This document shows positions 40,901-50,586 of a stretch of DNA of 64,000 nucleotides, piece after piece. Each line of letters opens with the position of its first letter. Positions within the stretch are counted from its first letter, which is position 1. The notes below the pieces were generated by a model. The model ran no database searches. It was not told the DNA's origin and saw nothing but the letters and a program-made list of their open reading frames with translations. Source of the DNA: Bacteroidota bacterium. GTDB taxonomy: Bacteria > Bacteroidota > Bacteroidia > AKYH767-A > 2013-40CM-41-45. The DNA lies in NCBI GenBank assembly GCA_016720935.1, contig JADKJP010000004.1:1-64000 (forward strand). The letters run 5' to 3'. The position numbers and the translations under genes are program-made.

Positions 40901-41515
40901 CTACACATTTGCAAATTTCCAATAATAATCATAGCAAATCGGGCATATCGAATGACTTACATTCTCGGGCATTTTTTTTACAAATGCAGGTACCCAATCC
41001 CAAAATTTTAAGTCAGAAACACGTTGCGTTTTCCTGCAATTTGAGCATTGGGCAATAAATCCGTTTGCGTCCAGATATTCACTGATTGGATGCTTCGATG
41101 TTGGTCTGAAATCTTCATCAAAAGGTTTTTCAATCCGAATTCCATTTACAATAATTATCCCATCTCCATTTTTTAAGGGATAAACATTTTGATAAAATAA
41201 ACGGTAGATACTTGCACTTGAACATTCATATTCGTGATTCCAGATTCTGAGATCCCGGAGAACTCTCGAATAATTGTCTATATAAAAATCCTTTATACCT
41301 CCTGCCAGAGCCTTTTCAATCGGTGTACCAATCGGAAAACGGGAAGAAATGTCTGGTTCACCATTATTCATTGTGGCAAATTCTAACCAGGCCGAATTGA
41401 AGTAATTTAGCTTTAACTCTTTTGACAATCCATAAATTGTGTGAGGAAAATTTTCAATGGTATCAAAGTCAAGCCCAACCAATCTATCCTTAAAATCTTC
41501 TTCGAATCTTTTCAC
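40901..41515 (-). CDS. PAS-like protein with C-terminal zinc-ribbon motif
   Basis: 204 residues, cytoplasmic. The start is GTG at 41515, the first start after an in-frame TAG; a ribosome-binding site is weak. Residues about 15-130 look like a PAS fold (FPHTIYGLSKELKLNYFNSA, GTPIEKALAGGI, HEYECSSASIYRLFYQ, GDGIIIVNGIRIEKP). The C-terminus has two CxxC pairs: CSNCRKTQRVSDLKFWDW and SHSICPICYDYYW. The latter resembles the Cys-rich tail of some PAS sensor proteins ('C..C+K.R', 'SHGICP.C'), here without any kinase, cyclase or HTH domain. It may be a sensor that works through a partner. No such partner is adjacent. Divergent from the BNR gene at 41814. Confidence 0.55.
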   Translation of the reverse strand: MKRFEEDFKDRLVGLDFDTIENFPHTIYGLSKELKLNYFNSAWLEFATMNNGEPDISSRFPIGTPIEKALAGGIKDFYIDNYSRVLRDLRIWNHEYECSSASIYRLFYQNVYPLKNGDGIIIVNGIRIEKPFDEDFRPTSKHPISEYLDANGFIAQCSNCRKTQRVSDLKFWDWVPAFVKKMPENVSHSICPICYDYYWKFANV

Positions 41516-41813
41516 TGCCTGTTTTAGCTATATGTCCTGAACTCTATCTGCCATTTAAATGTAAGAAATAAAACGCATACATTCCTACTGTTATTCTGAA
41601 TTTTATCTCATTTCTAAACAGCAGTTTAAGTTCTTTTATGAAAGGATCTATAAAAGCGGGAAAGCATTATTAAAATTATCCCACTGAGCCGGATATAACG
41701 GATTGAAGTGTGAATTCGAAAATTTCAGCCCTTTAAATCTAAAACCATTTTATTATCTTGGTCCTTTCCGGAAAGTTTATGTTTGTTTCCGTTTTAAACT
41801 ATTGGTATCTCAA

Positions 41814-43825
41814 ATGAAGGTTTTTCCATTCACTTTTCTTTGCCTGCTGACATTATTTGCAAACGGGCAATCAGTCATGATAACAGATTCATTCAGCTCC
41901 AATGAACCTGCCATCTGCATTGATCGCATCAATCCTGCAAATGTTTACATGGCTTGTAACCGTTCCAATGGAGGAAAATATGTTGGCGCATATTATTCAC
42001 ATGATTTCGGTGCGACCTGGGACAGCAGCATTTTAAACAGTGTAATTGTTCCCTATGGAGATCCTTGCATCCTTACAGATGACAGCGGGTATGTTTATTT
42101 CATCCATGATTCAAAGGGTTCGGGGTTTACAATCAACCTTGACCGGCTTATCTGTAACAAATCCACAGATCATGGCATTCACTATTCGACTGAAACATAT
42201 ATTGATTTTGACACTACATACGCGCATGACAAATCCTTTGCATGTATCGACCAAAATCCAGGAGTCCATACAAAAAACAATATCTATGTTGGATTCCTGG
42301 CGTATTACATCAATAATCGTTTTCAACTCGCCTTTTGCAAGTCAACCGACAGAGGACAAACATGGACACCGAAACAATTTCTGCTCGATTCGGGGTTTGT
42401 GAGTACCTATCCGTACAGTGCTTTAACGACCGGGCCTAATGGAGAAGTGTATGTCATTTGCAATTCTGATTCAGGAATTCTTTTTAACAAGTCAATGGAT
42501 GGTGGAGATACATGGTTGAACGCGGCGATAAATATCGATTCAACCAATAGTCGGCTCCAGTCCATTCCTGAATCATTTTACACCAATGCTATTGGCTCAC
42601 TGATTCAGATTGCATGTGACAAAGGCAGTGGTCCCGGACGCGGAAATATTTATGTCACTTACGGACGAAACAAAACGAATCTCTATTATGAATCTGATGT
42701 TTGGTTTCTGAAATCAACGGATGGCGGAAACACATGGACCAGTTCCCAAAAACTGAACGACGATGATCCCGGTTACATGCAATTCTTACCTGCTATTGCA
42801 GTAGATGACAGCACCGGAGTAATTTTTATATCTTACTATGATACGCGAGATTACACTAAACTAAGAAATGTGTACCTGGCTTATTCCGCTGATCAGGGTA
42901 ATTCATTTAACAATGTAAAAATTACTGACAGCCGCTCACTCTATTTCAACGCCTCCGGTTCTTTCAACGGGCATTACATGATGATGGATGCTTTTGATCA
43001 TTATATCCGTCCCTCCTGGAGTCAATCGTCGAAATATGGGAACCAGATCAGAACGTCTATTCATACCAACCTGATTTCATACCCTCTTAATATTGTCACT
43101 CACGACACCATCAACTATTGTGAAAACAATGATTTCTTTACTGAATTAAAAGCATCCGGAGATTTCAACTATACCTGGACTCCTACAGCCGGATTAAGCA
43201 CCACAACAGGAAACAGAGTTTATGCCTTCCCATCCGCAACAACCACCTATACAGCTCATGGTACGGATGCTTATGGTAATCAGAATACTGAACTTTTCCA
43301 TTTGATTTATCATCCCTATAGCTATCCCGGATTGCCCGGGATAGTCTATCAAAGCTCCACCAATACAATGGGATGTTACGGCGGTTCTTCCCTTACAGTT
43401 ACCTGTGGCACCTGGATGGATTTCCATTACCCTATTTTACGCAGGGAATTAATGCGAATGGTGTCGGTGGAGATTATGATGCGTGTGTAATCAATACATC
43501 CGGATGCATGGCTTGCAGTAACGCTATAACGGTCACCGGATTTGATGAAATTGCGAAGGTGGATATAAATATCTTTCCCAATCCCGTAAATGACAAACTA
43601 ATTATTTCTTCGAAAGAAGATATCGATGCACGAATCAGGATCTGTAATCTAAATGGAATGGAAGTAATGCACGATGACCTATTTGGAAAAGAAAAAGTTC
43701 TCCTGACAGAAGGTCTAAAGTCCGGTTTCTATATTTTGTCTTTGGATACGGAGAAAGGAATTATTTTTCAAAAAAAGATTATATTGATTCAGGGCAATCG
43801 ACCTGAACAAGAAGATTCAAAGTGA
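41814..43825 (+). CDS. BNR/sialidase-like secreted protein with T9SS tail (frameshifted)
   Basis: About 670 residues when one frame slip near 43395-43410 is corrected; the first frame stops at 43490, and the sorting domain is in another frame. I chose ATG 41814 over 41703 because it gives a normal signal peptide (MKVFPFTFLCLLTLFANG). The body has BNR-like Asp-box blades (KSTDRGQTWTPK, KSMDGGDTWLN, KSTDGGNTWTSS, YSADQGNSFNN). Such Asp boxes also occur in sialidases, but the Arg triad and Glu/Tyr of sialidases are not evident, so this is a binding propeller. A PKD/Ig-like region follows, then the T9SS tail (DINIFPNPVNDKLII, LKSGFYILSLDTE, end IQGNRPEQED). A TATCTTGG box lies at 41754-41761. Surface exposed. 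Confidence 0.75.
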
Positions 43826-44024
43826 TCTTATCACATGAGAAGAAATTCCAAATTTCATTTCAGCGTGGATGTAAACGTACCTATCTCAAATGTAAAAGAT
43901 TTACAAGATATCAATAAAGACCTCAATTAAATATAAAGACTATCAGGTTTAAAAATAACGCTCCACGTGAAAAATAATTCTTAACCTTTTTTTTCATTAA
44001 GTCAAAAATCAAATAACAAGATAT

Positions 44025-44609
44025 ATGAAAACAATTTCAAGTTTATTCCTACTGATATCAATCGCATTGCTGGCAAATGGCCAGGCTAAAAAAGTCGAAT
44101 TGTTCGAAATCATCAAAAGCCTTGCACCAGATTCATTAGAAGCCGGAGTAATTCCTTTGTGGGCTCACGCTGCACGTCCTGCCAACCCTCTAATCCTAAA
44201 AGGAAATCCGGAAATGAATAAAGTAACGAGAAAATATCTGCTTACGCAGGAAGTAACAATTGCGATTAACGGAAAAACCTTTGTTTGTGGCAGCAACACA
44301 AATTCATGTACCTGGTCCATTTCATTGGAAGGCAACAACACGAGTTATTCCCAGCTCAGCATCAGTCCTGATTTATCACAAGATGTATCCTACCAAACCA
44401 CAATTGAGTATCTATTTGGAAAAAATAAATACAAGGCGAAATTGCTGAAGAAGTGCGACGACACGAGTGACATGACCAGCTATGAAATAAAAATCCCGGG
44501 AAAGAAACCATTCTGGATTCAAAGCTATATGAGTGGAGGCACCGAAGGTTCAGCAATTTACATCAACTGTTACTTTGATCGTAAGGAGCTAAATATTGAA
44601 TGTCTGTAA
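44025..44609 (+). CDS. Secreted protein of unknown function
   Basis: 194 residues, signal peptide MKTISSLFLLISIALLANG. The mature chain has two short repeat-like beta stretches and several cysteines (CGSNTNSCTW, CDDTS, CYFDRKELNIEC), the last two probably disulfide bonded. Not recognised. It ends about 90 bases before the T9SS-tail-like frame at 44700 and both are on the plus strand, but no frame fusion is visible between them. No catalytic motif. Its expected location is periplasmic or secreted. Confidence 0.4.
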   Translation: MKTISSLFLLISIALLANGQAKKVELFEIIKSLAPDSLEAGVIPLWAHAARPANPLILKGNPEMNKVTRKYLLTQEVTIAINGKTFVCGSNTNSCTWSISLEGNNTSYSQLSISPDLSQDVSYQTTIEYLFGKNKYKAKLLKKCDDTSDMTSYEIKIPGKKPFWIQSYMSGGTEGSAIYINCYFDRKELNIECL

Positions 44610-44699
44610 ATCCGGGCCAATAAATACCAAACTTGATACCATTCAAATATTTCCTGGTGTGCGAATGACGGAGTAAATTGTAGTGCAAAGCACAATGTC

Positions 44700-44975
44700 G
44701 TGACCGGAATGTTGACGTCAATTGAACAATCTTCGCCAAAAAATAACTACAGTGTAAAATACTTTTCCGACTCACATTTTCTTCAAATTTCTATACCAGA
44801 AAATGATCTCTTTAGAATTGAAATAATGAATGCAGAGAATAAGACGGCTTATCAAAACAATGCATGCTATACCACTATTTCCATTGACACTGAAAAATTC
44901 AAAACCGGAGTATCTTTTACAAGAATTACGGATGCTCAGAGACAACAAGTGGTAAAACAGGTGGTCGTACAATAA
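44700..44975 (+). CDS. Orphan T9SS sorting-domain-like frame
   Basis: 91 residues, starting at ATG 44710 or 44700. From residue 17 it reads like a T9SS tail without the YPNP start: YSVKYFSDSHFLQIS, IEIMNAENKTAYQNN, FKTGVSFTRITD, end KQVVVQ. It has no signal peptide of its own, so it would not be exported as a separate protein. It is probably the tail of a gene whose N-terminal part is the neighbouring 44025-44609 frame or has been lost, or a degenerate remnant. Weak support. Confidence 0.35.
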   Translation: MTGMLTSIEQSSPKNNYSVKYFSDSHFLQISIPENDLFRIEIMNAENKTAYQNNACYTTISIDTEKFKTGVSFTRITDAQRQQVVKQVVVQ

Positions 44976-45145
44976 CCTGATCAGGAAAACCATTACCTAT
45001 TTTAAACCATTTGCATCTATTGTTTATCCCATCCACTTTCAATGATCTCTTCTACATTTTTTTTGATCATGCAATAATACCCTGATATTTTTCAAATCAT
45101 TCCCCTTGCCATTTTCCGGAAACCTCTTAAATTGCAGCGCTGACA

Positions 45146-45186
45146 AGGTATTGCGGGATGCCCCTCTTAAAGCTTTAGCAATACCT
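45146..45186 (+). terminator. Weak hairpin
   Basis: AGGTATTGC and GCAATACCT form a 9-bp stem with a 23-base loop. It lies between the T9SS-tail frame and the papain-like gene. There is no T tract directly after it, so a terminator role is uncertain. Confidence 0.3.
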
Positions 45187-45270
45187 CACTCTCTTTCAAA
45201 TCTCTCTTTAATCACCTAAACAGTACTTTATTACAGTGCCATTCATTCACCTATTTAATTAAACCAAAAG

Positions 45271-46830
45271 ATGAAATTCAAACATTTTCAGGGCATACTA
45301 TTCTTTTGCCTTTTAATTTTAATAACAAATTCACATGCCCAGGATTTACAACTTAACAAGACATTTGTGGATCGTGAAGTGATTGCCAGTCCTGACATCA
45401 AATCCCGTCTGGCAACTCAACGTAAATTAATTTCTGATCAGAAGCTGGGTTTCTTAGTGGGAGCAACTGAAGTATCTTCTGTGAATCTGGAATTGCTTAC
45501 CGGAGAACTGGAAGTACCTGCTTCAGAAGTTAAAAGACTTCAGGCGATTTATTCCAAAAAGGTAATTTCTTCTGCAACTACAAAGACTATCAACAAAATT
45601 TTAAAAGTTGTTTGTATGTCTTCTGCACCGAAATATGATTTAAGAGAGCATCAAACGGTTCCTCCTGCTCGTTATCAACAGTGCGGGAATTGCTGGGCTT
45701 ATTGTGCTGTGGGAGCGATTGAATTTGCGGCTTACAGGACACGTCTTATTCCATCCAATCAGAATCTGAGTGAAGCTTTTCTTGTGAATTGTTCAGGAGG
45801 TGGATCCTGCACCGGAGGATACACATACAGAGCATACGAGTTCCTGAATAATACCCGTAGGAAAATGCGCTTGGAAACACAAATCGCTGACAATGGAGAG
45901 AATGCGCCATGTAATCTTGATTTAGGGCCTTTATCCCACACAGAACTGATGGATTGGGGAATTGTAGATCCTTCAGGTGATATTTCCAAGATACCAACTG
46001 TAACTCAAATTAAGGAAGCCCTTTGCCGGTATGGCGCCATTTCCTGCAGTATACAGGCTACACGCTTGTTCGGAGATTACGCCGGGGGTATTTTCAAGCA
46101 AACTCCAAGTAATTATACAAATCCCACCACCAACCATGCTGTTGTCATAATAGGTTGGGATGACTCCAAAAATGCATGGCTCGTACGAAATTCATGGGGG
46201 ACTTATTGGGGTGATGACGGATATGCCTGGGTAGATTACAAAACAAACAATGTCGGTCGTCGTGCGACATGGGTAGTTGTTAAAGACGAAGCTCAATGCA
46301 ACCGGAAGTACGATGTAAAACTCAAACTTGTGAAACTTACCGCCCCGAAAGTGATCGACACGGATGTTGACGAGGACTTATTCGGATCCTTGCGTCTAAA
46401 AACATATGAGAGCGAATACGGACAAATAAATTTAGGACATACATTCTGGTCAAGAACAGGCCGCACATATGATCCTGAAGACGTAACGAAAGCCCGCCAG
46501 GACGGCTACACACAGATTGGAGTTGAAGAAGTCATTGAAACAGGTATTAGTAATACTTCCCTTGGCGGTTCGATACTTACAGTTGAAGGAACACTGAAAG
46601 ACAAAGAAATCATTTCAAATATTGATTACACATGCCGGGATTGCACAGATGGCACAAGGGATATCGTTATTGGACGTTATATGGATCAGATTGACGACCT
46701 GGAACCAGGAGAGAAAACAACACTCCGGATCGGTAACGATGAGTTTTTCGAAATGAACTTTTACGAAAATAACGATCCGAACAGTTCACATGTAAAGGTG
46801 TTGTGGAGTATTGAGGTGAAGGCGCTTTGA
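45271..46830 (+). CDS. Papain-like (C1) secreted cysteine peptidase
   Basis: 519 residues. Signal peptide MKFKHFQGILFFCLLILITN, cleaved near HAQ. Residues about 25-115 form a propeptide-like region with AIYSKKVIS. The C1 catalytic domain runs from 120 to 340: nucleophile Cys141 in CGNCWAYCAVGAIE, His289 in TNHAVVIIGW and Asn307 in VRNSWGTYWGDDGYAW. The position normally held by the oxyanion Gln appears to be Tyr135, with Gln136 and Gln137 next to it (YQQCGNCW), which is unusual. A C-terminal ~180-residue beta domain follows. It is the first gene of the 45-52 kb secreted cluster and may process its neighbours. A strong terminator follows. Peptidase activity is not proven. Confidence 0.8.
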   Translation: MKFKHFQGILFFCLLILITNSHAQDLQLNKTFVDREVIASPDIKSRLATQRKLISDQKLGFLVGATEVSSVNLELLTGELEVPASEVKRLQAIYSKKVISSATTKTINKILKVVCMSSAPKYDLREHQTVPPARYQQCGNCWAYCAVGAIEFAAYRTRLIPSNQNLSEAFLVNCSGGGSCTGGYTYRAYEFLNNTRRKMRLETQIADNGENAPCNLDLGPLSHTELMDWGIVDPSGDISKIPTVTQIKEALCRYGAISCSIQATRLFGDYAGGIFKQTPSNYTNPTTNHAVVIIGWDDSKNAWLVRNSWGTYWGDDGYAWVDYKTNNVGRRATWVVVKDEAQCNRKYDVKLKLVKLTAPKVIDTDVDEDLFGSLRLKTYESEYGQINLGHTFWSRTGRTYDPEDVTKARQDGYTQIGVEEVIETGISNTSLGGSILTVEGTLKDKEIISNIDYTCRDCTDGTRDIVIGRYMDQIDDLEPGEKTTLRIGNDEFFEMNFYENNDPNSSHVKVLWSIEVKAL

Positions 46831-46850
46831 ATCTTTAAGTTATCCCAGCT

Positions 46851-46892
46851 CCCGGCTTCGGCAAATTTTGCCGAAGCCGGGACTTTTCACTT
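46851..46892 (+). terminator. Strong rho-independent terminator
   Basis: Arms of 15 bases (46851-46865 and 46867-46881) pair perfectly with a one-base centre, followed by ACTTTTCACTTTTTTT. It lies about 20 bases past the peptidase stop and separates it from the downstream four-gene cluster. The internal T-rich part gives a terminator-grade stem. Confidence 0.85.
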
Positions 46893-47155
46893 TTTTTGAT
46901 TATATTTTTTTTCTATATTCGGCTTTGATATTCCAAAGTTTTCGAAATGTCAATAGTCATTGCTATTAAATCAATAGTTCTGAACACATCTTAACAATTT
47001 CCATTTGTGGTTCTATTGATAATAGTCTGAATTTCCAATTAGTTAATAAAAGCAATGTTGGCTTGAAATTACATTCATCCCGCCATATATTCTAAAGTTT
47101 ACTGTCCACGACTTCTTTGTAAACAAGACTAAATTAAACCTATTAACTCTTTCCC

Positions 47156-48118
47156 ATGAAAACGAAAAACTTCCTGACTCTTGCAATTATCCTTACATTT
47201 TCACAAGCAAACCTTTGCTTTTCCCAGAAAAAAATTGATCCTGCTATTAACGAAATAAAAAGTGACATAGCGGTCGAGTTCACCAAAATTGAAGTGACAT
47301 TAAAAAAGGATCCTAAATTATTCGAACGACTTTCAAAAGAGATTAGCGAAGCAAATGCCATTGAAGATTCTGTTGCCCGCAAAGCAGCTATAAATAAATA
47401 CCTGTCTGCAAATGATGCCGCGTACGGGTCGATTGTAAAAAAAGCGGGAGTAGACTACAAAGTTGTGATTGAAACGCTTAGCAAAAAATACCCCGCATAT
47501 AAATTTTCTGTGGTAAATAAATACGGAATTGTATTTGAGCGCGAAACAAACAATAGCGCAATTCAATCCTATAGTTCAACCAGCGCTACTACAACAGAAG
47601 ATATCACCGGCTTTAATCATTCAGAGGATGAGGATAAAGATTGCTCAGCACATGTTAGTTTTCCAAAAAACAGAAGTCTGCATGTTAGCACTTCCGGTTT
47701 AAGTGCCACGTACTCATGTGAAGCGACAGGCAGCATGACAAAAACAAAAGCAATCTCTCCCACCAATCGACCAGTTGGATTAAATTTCACTTATCGCACC
47801 GACTTAAATGGAGAAGCCCTGGGAATCGGTGGAAGCGCAGTGAGTAGCTCATACATTTCTGTCCTAATTCAAGGATTGCCAGAAATGTATTCTGAAACAT
47901 ATTACAAGTCAGCGTGCGCACCTCTTTGCACCTACTCTTCTTTTGATGATGACAAAGTGCATCCTATTCAATTTAGTATGTATCAATCAAATTCTAACAA
48001 CAGTTCACTCTATTTTGACATTTCATCTACCAGTAGGAGCACATCAATACTATGCTGTGGTACTCGCTCTCGTTCCAATGTTGCAATCACCAAATGCGAA
48101 TTAATCTACAATCATTGA
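47156..48118 (+). CDS. Secreted protein of unknown function (cluster gene 2)
   Basis: 320 residues. Signal peptide MKTKNFLTLAIILTFSQANL. The N-terminal 130 residues are mostly helical and charged (EIKSDIAVEFTKIEVTLKKD, ERLSKEISEANAIEDS); the rest is Ser/Thr-rich beta with several cysteines. No known domain. It is followed after 44 bases by the next secreted gene, whose open frame overlaps its end, suggesting a transcriptional unit. It is the first of four consecutive secreted unknowns after the papain-like gene. No catalytic motif, no T9SS tail. Confidence 0.45.
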   Translation: MKTKNFLTLAIILTFSQANLCFSQKKIDPAINEIKSDIAVEFTKIEVTLKKDPKLFERLSKEISEANAIEDSVARKAAINKYLSANDAAYGSIVKKAGVDYKVVIETLSKKYPAYKFSVVNKYGIVFERETNNSAIQSYSSTSATTTEDITGFNHSEDEDKDCSAHVSFPKNRSLHVSTSGLSATYSCEATGSMTKTKAISPTNRPVGLNFTYRTDLNGEALGIGGSAVSSSYISVLIQGLPEMYSETYYKSACAPLCTYSSFDDDKVHPIQFSMYQSNSNNSSLYFDISSTSRSTSILCCGTRSRSNVAITKCELIYNH

Positions 48119-48162
48119 TTTCCAAAATTTTCTCTGGCAACACCATTGATAAAATCGAAATT

Positions 48163-49431
48163 ATGAAAAAAGCAAATCCAATACTTTTCGCTCTCCCTTT
48201 TCTACTAAATTCATTTTTTGCAAACGCTCAAAAACCCGGAACGATTAATAGCGCTATAACTCCAATTGAAGTAAAAGTTAATTTCGAAGATGAATACGCA
48301 TTTGTTTCCAAATTTTCTTCCTATGGTTTTAAAACACCGGAACAAATCGACTTAAACAGGAATGCGACAAGCATTGGGTTTAAAAATGTATATGGTTTCA
48401 ATATTCCTGCTGATAAAAACCCTATTGGTTTTAAATGGAACAATGGTGATGAAGAAACAAATGAGTGGAGGCCTCAGGGTATAGCGGGATTTCAGAAAGG
48501 GTCTAAAAGATATTTAATTGTTACCTGGTATGCTATTGACGCTTCTAAAATTGAAAATGTTTACAACGAATTCAAAGGTGCACGAATTTCACTTGTTGAT
48601 ATAAGCAACATGAATAATATTAAATATCGCCACATACTGCTTGTTCAAGAGGCCTCAAATAAAATTGACACGGATCTATTTGATCAGGATCTTCCGAAAT
48701 ACAAGCAGTTAAAAGATTTCATTCCAGTGACCACCCATGCCGGTGGGGTAACCTGTTTCGCCGGCAAAATATACATTGCTGATACAAATTTAGGAATCCG
48801 TGTATTCGAGTTAAATAAAATTGTTGGTGTCGAATCTAATCCAACTGAAGACAGCATCGGTAATAATATGGGAAGAATTTGCGCGTTTAATTATGATTAT
48901 ATTCTTCCTCAATCAGGCTATTACAAGCTTCCAATGGCTACCCCCTTCTCCTCCGTTGAAATTGGCGAAGGAGAATCTTCAGATGATAAAATTATGTGGA
49001 CCGGACAATACTTTACAGAATCCGAAGCTAAAAAAGAAAACCGAACACCAAAGATTTATGGATTTAGTATTAACGCTCAAGGAATCCTGACGAATCTGGT
49101 AACCAGGATCATACCCAAAGACAAAGAAACTGATGTTGTGTATGGGATGCAGGGAGTTTATCGTGAAGGAAACAAAACCTACATGACAATTACAGGAACA
49201 GACAACTTTGATGGTTCCACGGCGCGTTTGTTAACCTATGTAGATGGCGCCGATCATGCAACAAGATACCGTTGGCCTCATGGTGCCGAAGACCTATACC
49301 TTGAAAAAATAGTTGATTCGCAAAAAAAATTGATATATGAAAATTTGTGGTGCCTGACAGAATACGAAACAGAGAAAAACAATAAAGACAATCGTTGTGT
49401 TTTCGCAGTAAAACTCTCCGATTATCCTTAA
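48163..49431 (+). CDS. Secreted propeller-like protein (cluster gene 3)
   Basis: 422 residues from ATG 48163, which begins a signal peptide (MKKANPILFALPFLLNSFFA); an upstream in-frame ATG at 48052 lacks one and is not used. Repeated blade-like strands include HAGGVTCFAGKIYIADT with LGIRVFEL, and FNYDYILPQSGYYKLP. These resemble secreted actinobacterial and bacterial proteins of unknown function that carry HAGG-type propeller motifs (LYVADT, LRVFDL). That recall is unverified. It lacks a T9SS tail. It follows gene 2 by 44 bases and precedes gene 4 by 69 bases. Confidence 0.45.
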   Translation: MKKANPILFALPFLLNSFFANAQKPGTINSAITPIEVKVNFEDEYAFVSKFSSYGFKTPEQIDLNRNATSIGFKNVYGFNIPADKNPIGFKWNNGDEETNEWRPQGIAGFQKGSKRYLIVTWYAIDASKIENVYNEFKGARISLVDISNMNNIKYRHILLVQEASNKIDTDLFDQDLPKYKQLKDFIPVTTHAGGVTCFAGKIYIADTNLGIRVFELNKIVGVESNPTEDSIGNNMGRICAFNYDYILPQSGYYKLPMATPFSSVEIGEGESSDDKIMWTGQYFTESEAKKENRTPKIYGFSINAQGILTNLVTRIIPKDKETDVVYGMQGVYREGNKTYMTITGTDNFDGSTARLLTYVDGADHATRYRWPHGAEDLYLEKIVDSQKKLIYENLWCLTEYETEKNNKDNRCVFAVKLSDYP

Positions 49432-49500
49432 ACCTATACATATATTATTATGAATTTGTGCCTAAAAAAGTATTCGGACCACCTTAAAACAACTAAGACC

Positions 49501-50478
49501 ATGAAAGTTTTTAAATTTTCTTTATCGTTGCTCTTAACCTTATCAGCTATTGAATCGTTTGGCCAGCTGAAGCCTGCACCTGTTATTAAACCAAAAACTC
49601 TTGACATACAGTATTTGCAAAAACTCCCTGTATTTACAAAACAGATAAGCGATACTTCCAGCACATTTACCATGATGGCAAGCGGAACAAGGAGCTATGC
49701 TACGGGACATGCTTTTGTGCAAATAAATGGAGCAAGCTCTGCACATCTGACTCAATTAGATTACAAAGACACACTCATAGGAAGCACAGTGAAACACTTC
49801 ACTACTATTGTCTCAAGAATGTCTGCACATTCTTTTTTGGATGCAATCGCTAAGAATCTGAACAAATGTAAATTAGCGCCTGAAGATTATACTATGACCA
49901 CCATTCTTACAAATTTTAGTTATGAAAATATCGAACAGAGAGATTATTCAGAATGCACAACGAATGAGATTTCCCTTCCTGCATTAAACAGGTCTGACAG
50001 AACTCCATTTGAAGTGAAGATCAACATAGCATCTAACAATGTTCAAACTGAAAATAACACCGGGAATAGAATAAATTCACTGTTACCTAAATCAAAGCCT
50101 GCCTTCTGCAGTAACTTCAAATTTAGCTTAGGAAATCTGCCTGCTCAAAGAATTTTATCTGTCAGTTCTATTAACATCGAGAAAACCCGGGCAGCAAACG
50201 GAAGGAGAGATTCCATTAGCATCAGTGACTTTACTATTGAAATCCCGGTTGCAGATTCCGGACCCTGGAACGACTGGTTTGAATCTCCAAACCGGGCAAC
50301 AGATTTAAGAGAAGGGGAAATCACAATTTTAGGGACTGACCTGAAAGAAATATTGATGACCATCCGTTTAATGAATGTTGAAATCATTTCCTATTCCGCT
50401 TCAGCCGGAGCAACTGCATCGACAAAAAGAATTGGACTGCGCGCTAAGGATATAGACATTCAGATGAAAACAAAATAA
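49501..50478 (+). CDS. Secreted protein with phage-tail-like C-terminus (cluster gene 4)
   Basis: 325 residues from ATG 49501, which starts a signal peptide (MKVFKFSLSLLLTLSAIESF). The upstream ATG at 49450 adds 17 hydrophilic residues and is rejected. Residues about 205-325 show a pattern resembling the T4 gp19 / contractile-tail tube fold: SISDFTIEIPVADSGPWNDW, REGEITILGTDLKEILMTIR, LMNVEIISYSAS, GLRAKDIDIQMKTK. Secretion by Sec would be unusual for a tail-tube protein, so this may instead be an unrelated beta-sandwich. The match is a pattern, not an alignment, and no other contractile-system gene (sheath, baseplate, ATPase) is in the window. Confidence 0.35.
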   Translation: MKVFKFSLSLLLTLSAIESFGQLKPAPVIKPKTLDIQYLQKLPVFTKQISDTSSTFTMMASGTRSYATGHAFVQINGASSAHLTQLDYKDTLIGSTVKHFTTIVSRMSAHSFLDAIAKNLNKCKLAPEDYTMTTILTNFSYENIEQRDYSECTTNEISLPALNRSDRTPFEVKINIASNNVQTENNTGNRINSLLPKSKPAFCSNFKFSLGNLPAQRILSVSSINIEKTRAANGRRDSISISDFTIEIPVADSGPWNDWFESPNRATDLREGEITILGTDLKEILMTIRLMNVEIISYSASAGATASTKRIGLRAKDIDIQMKTK

Positions 50479-50586
50479 TAAAATCAATTTATATGACTTA
50501 CAATTTTACCTGAACTGAATCAAAATAAATTTATGTCTTGATTGTATTTCAGATTAATATTTCCAAATTAAGGTAATTGTCAATGA

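Noticed and set aside
49501..50478. Prophage or tailocin remnant
   Set aside because: Only one weak tail-like domain, with a signal peptide; no sheath, baseplate, capsid or integrase genes.
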